NCBI GenBank assembly: GCA_016210935.1
Contig: JACQTH010000447.1
Span: forward strand, 1 to 6,673
Reading direction: 5' to 3'
Origin: Acidobacteriota bacterium
GTDB lineage: Bacteria > Acidobacteriota > Vicinamibacteria > Vicinamibacterales > JACQTH01
DNA: 6,673 bases
Part shown: in pieces, positions 1 to 4,800 of the stretch
How positions within the stretch are numbered: the first letter of the stretch is position 1
Layout of the letters: the number at the start of each line of letters is the position of its first letter
Notes under the pieces: model-generated
The model's input: only the letters and a program-made list of their open reading frames with translations
Told to the model about the DNA's origin: nothing
Databases searched by the model: none
Made by a program: the position numbers and the translations under genes

Positions 1-235
1 AGAGGAGTGTAGAGTGCCCTACACGCATGTCGCCGCTTGCTCCGGCAAGCGTAGCGTGAGCAGCGTGCAACGCGCAAGCCAGTGTTGAATGCTTGAAAAC
101 TGGCGAGAGGACGCGCCGGCTCTGTTCAATGTTGAGTTGGTCGGAGGCGTGACTGTTAGGTTCTGAGACAGCCTTCGTGACCTTGTGACGAATCATCGAC
201 CGAACCAAGCTGAAGAGGCTGAGAAAAAACCCTCT

Positions 236-311
236 GGCTACGGGCTACAGACTTTGGGCTTCGGGGAGACTGCTCCGGAAACTGCATTCCTGGAGCCTGA
301 AGCCCGCAGCC
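236..311. repeat. Inverted array of 7-nt units (GGCTNCR-type hairpin)
   Basis: The left arm is four in-phase heptamers starting at 236, 243, 250 and 257: GGCTACG, GGCTACA, GACTTTG, GGCTTCG. The right arm, read on the opposite strand from 311 leftwards, is GGCTGCG, GGCTTCA, GGCTCCA. The arms therefore match unit by unit, and 236-250 against 297-311 agree at 13 of 15 positions. The DNA between the arms, about 264-287, would form the loop. On the minus strand the hairpin is followed after about 6 nt by six T residues (224-229), so it could terminate leftward transcription. On the plus strand it lies 34 bp before the receptor start. The structure is read directly; any function is inference. Confidence 0.7.
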
Positions 312-313
312 GA

Positions 314-319
314 TATATT
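314..319 (+). promoter_or_regulatory. Possible -10 box for the first receptor gene
   Basis: TATATT stands out in GC-rich DNA 26 bp before the receptor ATG and immediately after the right arm of the heptamer array. It resembles a sigma-70 -10 element. At 16-19 bp spacing the upstream hexamers (for example TGGAGC at 291-296) are poor matches to TTGACA, and there is no extended -10 TGn. If it is a promoter, the -35 contact would fall inside the hairpin arm, which would make the repeat regulatory. The call is weak. Confidence 0.3.
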
Positions 320-345
320 CACAGGTCCCCTGTAGAATCTGCACG

Positions 346-2586
346 ATGTCCCGAATCGCCGTGTCTGCCGCCTGCGTCCTCCTCGCGGTCACACCAGCGG
401 CCGCGCAACAAACCAGCGGCCAACAGCAGACCCCGCAGCCGCCCCAGGCCCTGCGATACGAGGAGCAGGTCGAAGTGGTGGCCGTGACCCCCGTCCACGG
501 CGTCGGCCTGGCCAAGCTGAAGGTCCCGGCGAACGTGCAGGTCTTCACATTGGTCCCGGAGACAGGCGCCTTGCCGCTCGACATGGCGTCCATCCTGAGC
601 GAGCGCGCCGCCAGCGTGCAGATCCGCGACGCCCATGGAGGAACGTTCCAGCCGGACGTCTCGTTTCGCGGCTTCATGGCATCGCCGCTGCTGGGCGCCT
701 CCGAAGGCCTCGCGGTGTACCAGAACGGCGTCCGCATCAATGAGCCGTTCGGCGACACGATCAACTGGGACGCCCTGCCGGTGACCGCAATCGCGAGCGT
801 CAACGTGATGCCGGGATCGAACCCGCTGTTCGGCCTGAACGCGCTGGGCGGCGCGTTGTCGATCAGAACGAAGAGCGGGTTCGATGTTTCCGGACACCGG
901 GTCACGCTCTCGACCGGCTCGTTCGGCCGGCATCTCGTCGAAGCCGAATCGGGAGGACACGGCGACCGCTACGGCTACTACGTGGCCGGAACGTTGACCG
1001 ACGAAGCGGGATGGCGCGACTTCTCGCCGTCGACGATTCGCCGGCTCTTCGGTGATTTCGGATGGCGGGCAGATGCCTCGTCGCTGAATGTCAGCGTCAC
1101 TGCCGCCTCCAACGACCTGACCGGTACCGGAGCGGCGCCGATCGATCTCCTCGAGCAGGATCGTGACGCGGTGTTTACCTATCCGGATAGAACGGATCAC
1201 GATCTCGGATTGGTGAACGTCCGGGGGACACGCCAGTTGTCCGCCCAGACGTGGTTCGAAGCGGTGGCGTACTACCGGGCGAGTCGAATCGGCACCTTCA
1301 ACGGTGATGCCGCTGATGCTGATGAGGATGACGAAGATGATGATGATGACGGTCGGGAATTCGATGCCGTGAACAACATCAGCCGCACACGCGGACGCGG
1401 GGCGGGGGCGACGGCGCAGCTCACTCGAACCGGCCCGCTGCGCGGCCGCGACAATCATTTCATCGCCGGTGCCGGATTCGATACCGCCACGACGCGGTTC
1501 GACTTCGCCGCCGAGCTGGCGGAGCTGACCCCTGATCGCGGCACGTCAGGCGCGGGCGTGTTCGACGAAGAGGCCTTCGTCGATCTCCGCGCGCGGACCC
1601 TGACGGTGAGCGCGTTCGCGACGAATACCTGGTCGTTGACCACCAAGATCGCCGTCACGACGTCGGCGCGGTTCAACCGGACAACGGTGCGCCTGCGCGA
1701 CCAGATTGGGGTGGCGCTGAATGGCGATCACTCATTCGGCCGCCTCAACCCGGCGGCGGGGATGACCTATCAGGCGCGTCCGTGGCTGAATGTGTTTGCG
1801 AGCTACAGCGAATCGTCTCGCGTGCCCACGCCTGTCGAGCTGACCTGCGCCGATCCCGCCGATCCCTGCCGGCTGCCGAACGCGTTCGTCTCCGACCCGC
1901 CGCTGAACCAGATCGTCGGCAGAACCTGGGAAGCGGGGCTGCGCGGAACGAGCGCGCCTCTCGAGTGGTCGCTGGCGGCGTTTGCCAGCCAGGCCCGCGA
2001 CGATATCGTCTTTGTCAGCAGCGGCACCTTGCGCGGTCAAGGACACTTCGAGAACGTTCCGCGGACGCGCCGCCGTGGCATCGAGGCCAGCGTTGAATAC
2101 AGCCTCGCGACCCGGATGACCCTGTTCGGCGCATACACCTTGCAGCAGGCGACCTTCGGCGCGCCGTTGCGGATGGCGAGCCGGTTCCATCCCGAAGCAA
2201 GGTTGGGCGAAATTCAGGTGCGCGCCGGCGATCGGCTGCCGGGCGTGCCGAGGCACAGCGCAAAGGCCAGCCTCACGGCCAGGCTGACGGGCCGGCTCAG
2301 CGCCGCGCTCGCGGCGCAGGCGCAATCGGGGCAGTTCCTTCGCGGCGACGAAGCCAATCTCCTGCCACCCCTTTCCGCGTTTCTCGTGATCAACGCGCAG
2401 GCCCGCCATCGCCTGACGAAACGCCTGAGCGCGGTGCTGCAAGCCCAGAATCTCTTCGACGCGGCGTTCTCTACGTTCGGCACGCTGGGCGATCCGTCGC
2501 TGCTGGGGGATGAATTCACGGATCCGCGGTTCTTCAGCCCCGGCGCCCCGCGCGCGATGTGGGTGGGATTGGAGCTGCAATTCTGA
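346..2586 (+). CDS. TonB-dependent outer-membrane receptor, complete
   Basis: This is a 746-residue TonB-dependent receptor, an energised importer of scarce ligands (commonly iron chelates, cobalamin, metals or glycans) across the outer membrane. Residues 1-20 form a signal peptide ending in AAA before QQ, followed by a Q/P-rich linker (21-36). VEVVAVTP (42-49) resembles a TonB box. The plug spans about 55-176, with PANVQVFT, VSFRGF (105-110), YQNGVRINEPFGD (125-137) and the GLNALGGALSIRT end (163-175). The remainder is a 22-strand-type barrel ending in an aromatic-rich strand with C-terminal Phe, the usual BAM signal. C501 and C508 in one predicted loop could form a disulfide. Residues 326-335 are all Asp/Glu in another predicted loop. 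No strong Shine-Dalgarno precedes the ATG; the signal peptide fixes the start. Length and domains are complete for the family. The substrate cannot be assigned. Confidence 0.95.
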   Translation: MSRIAVSAACVLLAVTPAAAQQTSGQQQTPQPPQALRYEEQVEVVAVTPVHGVGLAKLKVPANVQVFTLVPETGALPLDMASILSERAASVQIRDAHGGTFQPDVSFRGFMASPLLGASEGLAVYQNGVRINEPFGDTINWDALPVTAIASVNVMPGSNPLFGLNALGGALSIRTKSGFDVSGHRVTLSTGSFGRHLVEAESGGHGDRYGYYVAGTLTDEAGWRDFSPSTIRRLFGDFGWRADASSLNVSVTAASNDLTGTGAAPIDLLEQDRDAVFTYPDRTDHDLGLVNVRGTRQLSAQTWFEAVAYYRASRIGTFNGDAADADEDDEDDDDDGREFDAVNNISRTRGRGAGATAQLTRTGPLRGRDNHFIAGAGFDTATTRFDFAAELAELTPDRGTSGAGVFDEEAFVDLRARTLTVSAFATNTWSLTTKIAVTTSARFNRTTVRLRDQIGVALNGDHSFGRLNPAAGMTYQARPWLNVFASYSESSRVPTPVELTCADPADPCRLPNAFVSDPPLNQIVGRTWEAGLRGTSAPLEWSLAAFASQARDDIVFVSSGTLRGQGHFENVPRTRRRGIEASVEYSLATRMTLFGAYTLQQATFGAPLRMASRFHPEARLGEIQVRAGDRLPGVPRHSAKASLTARLTGRLSAALAAQAQSGQFLRGDEANLLPPLSAFLVINAQARHRLTKRLSAVLQAQNLFDAAFSTFGTLGDPSLLGDEFTDPRFFSPGAPRAMWVGLELQF
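1321..1350 (+). repeat. GAT/GAC/GAA/GAG triplet tract coding an Asp/Glu run
   Basis: Ten consecutive codons encode D and E only (residues 326-335), including four GAT in a row. Further Asp residues lie at 321 and 324, and E338 and D340 follow. The tract lies in the barrel part of the receptor, after the GTFNGD segment, in what is probably a surface loop. As a triplet repeat it could change length by slippage without breaking the frame. It might bind cations or a positively charged ligand, but neither is shown by sequence alone. Confidence 0.6.
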
Positions 2587-2587
2587 A

Positions 2588-2717
2588 GTGCCTAAGGTGC
2601 CTAGAGTGCCTAGAGTGCCAAGGGTGCGAAAGGCGCTCGAACCTCCCAAGCAGTTCAGGCACCCGAGGCGCTCCGCACTCAAGGCACTCCAGGCACATGA
2701 GGCACTTTAGGCACCCC
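2588..2717. repeat. Inverted array of 9-nt units (GTGCCTARR-type) filling the gap
   Basis: The left arm consists of 9-nt units starting at 2588, 2597, 2606, 2615, 2624 and 2633: GTGCCTAAG, GTGCCTAGA, GTGCCTAGA, GTGCCAAGG, GTGCGAAAG, GCGCTCGAA. The right arm, read on the opposite strand from about 2714 to 2654, gives GTGCCTAAA, GTGCCTCAT, GTGCCTGGA, GTGCCTTGA, GTGCGGA, GCGCCTCGG, GTGCCTGAA. The variant units GTGCG and GCGC occur in the same order in both arms, so the arms look like an inverted duplication that later diverged. One right-arm unit is 2 nt short. The element starts one base after the receptor stop codon and ends 4 nt before the next ATG. It could fold into a long imperfect hairpin that protects the mRNA end or attenuates the downstream gene. 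It has no T-tract typical of an intrinsic terminator. Confidence 0.8.
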
Positions 2718-2721
2718 ATTC

Positions 2722-3081
2722 ATGTTCTTTCGTCTGGCAGCCGACTTCGTCGTTCTGGTCCACGCCACGTTCGTGGTCTTCGTACTGCTTGGCGGATTGC
2801 TCGTACTCCGCTGGCGCCGGGCTGCCTGGGTACATCTGCCCGCCGCCGCGTGGGGTGTGCTGATCGAATTCGCCGGGTGGATTTGCCCGCTGACGCCGCT
2901 GGAGAACTCTCTGCGTGAGCGAGGTGGCGCCGCCGGGTATCCGGGCGGCTTCATCGAACATTATTTTCTTCCGCTTCTCTACCCTGGGGGCCTGACCCGA
3001 GCCACTCAGCTTGCGCTCGGCACGGTCGCCGTGGCCGTCAACGCGCTGATCTACTGGCGGGTGATGCGGAGGCGTGCGTGA
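2722..3081 (+). CDS. DUF2784-type small membrane protein
   Basis: This 119-residue protein matches the DUF2784 family as I know it, a group of short inner-membrane proteins of unknown function. Hydrophobic segments at about 6-29, 38-56 and 94-113 suggest three membrane spans. Family-like motifs are H14 in the first span, HLPAAAWGVLIEF (38-50), GWICPLTPLEN (52-62), and GGFIEHYFLPLLYPGGLTR (75-93) with the conserved EHY. A basic RRR lies close to the C-terminus, suggesting that end faces the cytoplasm. The length is normal for the family. No clear Shine-Dalgarno sequence precedes the ATG because the 9-nt repeat array occupies the space just upstream. The start is supported by the first span beginning right after it. 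The gene follows the receptor on the same strand, but the repeat may separate their expression. I can assign no biochemical function. Confidence 0.85.
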   Translation: MFFRLAADFVVLVHATFVVFVLLGGLLVLRWRRAAWVHLPAAAWGVLIEFAGWICPLTPLENSLRERGGAAGYPGGFIEHYFLPLLYPGGLTRATQLALGTVAVAVNALIYWRVMRRRA

Positions 3082-4707
3082 TTACGCCGCTCTTCCCTTC
3101 CCGGCCCTCATCTTTTCCACCGCTTTCGCCTCGATCTGCCTGACCCGTTCGCGCGTGATCGAGAGGCGCCGGCCGATCTCCTCGAGCGTCATCTCGCGAT
3201 CCATGCCGAGGCCGTACCGCAGCCGCATGATCTCGCGCTCCCGATCCGTAAGGGGCGCCATCGCCCGCTCGACCTCTTCGGCGAGCTCGCCTCGCATCGC
3301 GGCTTCCTCCGGCGTATGCGTCGTCAGGTCCGGGACGAGGTGTCCGAGCGGCGTCTCCTCGCGTTCGCCGACCGGCGTCTCCAACGACGAGGGATGCCGC
3401 GCCGCTTCGAGCAGCAGCTCCACCTTCGCGACCGGAATCTGCATTCGCTCCGCGATTTCGTTGGGCCTCGGCTCGCGTCCCAGCTCGCTCAGCAGCATGT
3501 TGCGATACCGGTTCAGACGATTGAGCGACTCGATGACATGCACCGGCAGCCGGATCGTGCGGCCGTAGTCGGCAACCGCGCGGGTGATGCCCTGGCGGAT
3601 CCACCACGTCGCGTAAGTCGAGAACTTGAAGCCGCGCCGGTATTGAAACCGATCGACCGCCTTCATCAGGCCGATGTTGCCTTCCTGGATCAGATCGAGC
3701 AGCGAGAGCCCCCGACCCAGATACCGCTTGGCGATCGAGACCACGAGGCGAAGGTTCGCTTCGACGAGCAGACGTTTCGCGTCCAGCAGCGTATCTTCCG
3801 CCTTCTGGACGTGCGCGAAGCGCTCGCGGAGGACGCGTCGAGAGAGACCGATCCGAGCCTCGAGCGTCCGTCTCGCCTCGGCGTGCACATCGGCTTGAGG
3901 CCCTTCGAGCTTCTGAAACTGCTGATCCAATCGCTTGAGCTCGGCGACGATGTCGTCGACCACGGAGGGGCGGATCGGCAGATCGCGCAGAATCGCCCCG
4001 ATCTCTTCGTTCGCGCGCGCCATCTCCTCGCGGTACCTGGCGCGGCTCGCGGCCGTTGAGCGCTGATCTTCACAACTCCGCCGGCAGTCGTTGATGTGAC
4101 GTTCCAGCCGCCGGATCCGGGAGAAGGCGCGCAGCACGGGCTCGATCTTCTCCGGCTTGAGCTCGCCCCCGTCCGGCAGGAGGATCAGCTCCGCCGCCGG
4201 CGCCGATCCCTGCCGGACGTTTTCGGCCAGCGCGACGAGCGTCTGCAAGGCGATCGGAATTTTTCCCACGGTCGCGAGCAGATCGCCGCGCGCGACCTCC
4301 ATGCGGCGGCCGATGTCCTGTTCCTCCCGGGCCTTCAGGAGCTTCCGCTGGCCGATCCGTTTCAGATAGACGCGAACCAGGTCGACATCTTCAGCCGGAA
4401 CGTGCGCCTCGGGCGGTTCTTCGATTTCCTCCGGCGTGAGCGTGTCGCGATCGATCCGCAGGTCCTGGTCGGCGAAGGCCTCGGGTTCCTCGTCGTGGAG
4501 CATCTGGTCGGGCGGCTCGACGATCTCGCCGTCGAAGGGCGCGGTTTCCTCCGACTCGACCGGGACCAGCCCGAACTCATGCGCACGCTCGCGCCAGTCC
4601 AGCACGTGGAGGTTACGCCCGGGCTGGTCCCAATTGATGAGCGAGCCGGCTCGACTGATGGAGCGGCGGTGTTTGCGTTCCGGTTTCACGGGCGTTTTTG
4701 GGGCCAT
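3082..4707 (-). CDS. RNA polymerase sigma factor, RpoD/SigA-like (sigma-70 group 1 or 2)
   Basis: This 541-residue sigma-70 directs RNA polymerase to promoters. Residues 1-107 are basic then acidic and do not resemble classical region 1.1. Region 1.2 lies at about 108-140 (DLVRVYLKRIGQRKLL), a non-conserved helical stretch at 143-305, region 2 at 309-384 with DLIQEGNIGLMKAVDRF and YATWWIRQGITR, region 3 at about 385-465, and region 4 at 478-534 with TLEEIGRRLSITRERVRQIE. The -10 contacts equivalent to E. coli Q437 and T440, the paired Trp, the region 3.0 His/Glu (VHVIE) and the -35 helix RER..RQ are all present, so consensus-like promoters are expected. Differences from classical RpoD are ADYGR in place of ADQAR, and an end at AGKGRAA without the usual RHPSR tail. 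No dnaG or rpsU lies beside it in the window. It may be the primary factor or a close paralogue. ATG 4705-4707 has no Shine-Dalgarno. Confidence 0.93.
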   Translation of the reverse strand: MAPKTPVKPERKHRRSISRAGSLINWDQPGRNLHVLDWRERAHEFGLVPVESEETAPFDGEIVEPPDQMLHDEEPEAFADQDLRIDRDTLTPEEIEEPPEAHVPAEDVDLVRVYLKRIGQRKLLKAREEQDIGRRMEVARGDLLATVGKIPIALQTLVALAENVRQGSAPAAELILLPDGGELKPEKIEPVLRAFSRIRRLERHINDCRRSCEDQRSTAASRARYREEMARANEEIGAILRDLPIRPSVVDDIVAELKRLDQQFQKLEGPQADVHAEARRTLEARIGLSRRVLRERFAHVQKAEDTLLDAKRLLVEANLRLVVSIAKRYLGRGLSLLDLIQEGNIGLMKAVDRFQYRRGFKFSTYATWWIRQGITRAVADYGRTIRLPVHVIESLNRLNRYRNMLLSELGREPRPNEIAERMQIPVAKVELLLEAARHPSSLETPVGEREETPLGHLVPDLTTHTPEEAAMRGELAEEVERAMAPLTDREREIMRLRYGLGMDREMTLEEIGRRLSITRERVRQIEAKAVEKMRAGKGRAA

Positions 4708-4711
4708 CGGG

Positions 4712-4765
4712 TGTAGTACGGGCGGTTCGCGACCCGCCCTGGGCGGTTCACGAACCGCCCCTACA
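4712..4765. repeat. REP-like double palindrome next to the sigma gene start
   Basis: Two near-perfect 20-nt palindromes lie side by side: 4720-4739 (GGGCGGTTCGCGACCCGCCC) and 4741-4760 (stem GGGCGGTTC/GAACCGCCC, loop AC). They are enclosed by short terminal inverted repeats TGTAG (4712-4716) and CTACA (4761-4765). The unit lies in the 93-bp gap between two leftward genes and ends only 4 bp before the sigma ATG, in the place where a Shine-Dalgarno sequence would normally be. The design resembles REP/BIME elements, which in other bacteria are mobilised by RAYT (TnpA-REP) proteins; no such gene is present here. There is no T-tract, so a simple intrinsic terminator is unlikely. Confidence 0.75.
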
Positions 4766-4800
4766 GCTCCTGCAAGCCCCCTGCCTCCACGGCCTGCACC

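Larger units (their letters stand above)
1..345. other. Non-coding leader region with several short hairpins
   Basis: I see no convincing gene here. The longest small frame that does not run into the receptor starts at ATG 89 and gives only 25 residues (stop at 164-166); it has no Shine-Dalgarno sequence and I recognise no family. Three hairpins are visible: 7-24 (stem GTGTAG/CTACAC), 35-50 (GCTTGC-TCCG-GCAAGC) and 78-104 (GCCAGT/ACTGGC). A heptamer-unit inverted array (236-311) and a possible -10 box (314-319) are listed separately. Much of 76-235 is visibly less GC-rich than the flanking genes, as expected for non-coding DNA. The region may contain the end of an upstream intergenic spacer, but the neighbouring gene lies outside the window. 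Confidence 0.6.

Noticed and set aside
60..160. Possible integron attC-like site ending in GTTAGGT (near 155-161)
   Set aside because: The matching RYYYAAC box and the extended paired arms of an attC site were not found upstream, and no integrase or cassette is present.
89..166. Small 25-residue open frame in the leader
   Set aside because: There is no ribosome binding site, the upstream codon in the same frame is a stop, and there is no family resemblance.
185..487. 100-codon plus-strand frame overlapping the first receptor start
   Set aside because: It runs out of frame into the receptor signal peptide and ends in a Ser/Arg/Pro-rich tail; there is no ribosome site and no recognisable family.
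319..1458. Long open frame on the minus strand (379 codons)
   Set aside because: It lies antisense to the first receptor, has a low-complexity Arg/Ala-rich translation and no family resemblance. Long antisense frames are expected in GC-rich coding DNA.
1732..2682. Long open frame on the minus strand (316 codons)
   Set aside because: It is antisense to the receptor barrel and starts inside the 9-nt repeat array; its N-terminal repeated TLG motif is only that repeat translated.
4712..4765. Intrinsic terminator of the second receptor gene
   Set aside because: The stems are strong, but no T-tract follows on the minus strand; the sequence runs into the sigma gene start instead.
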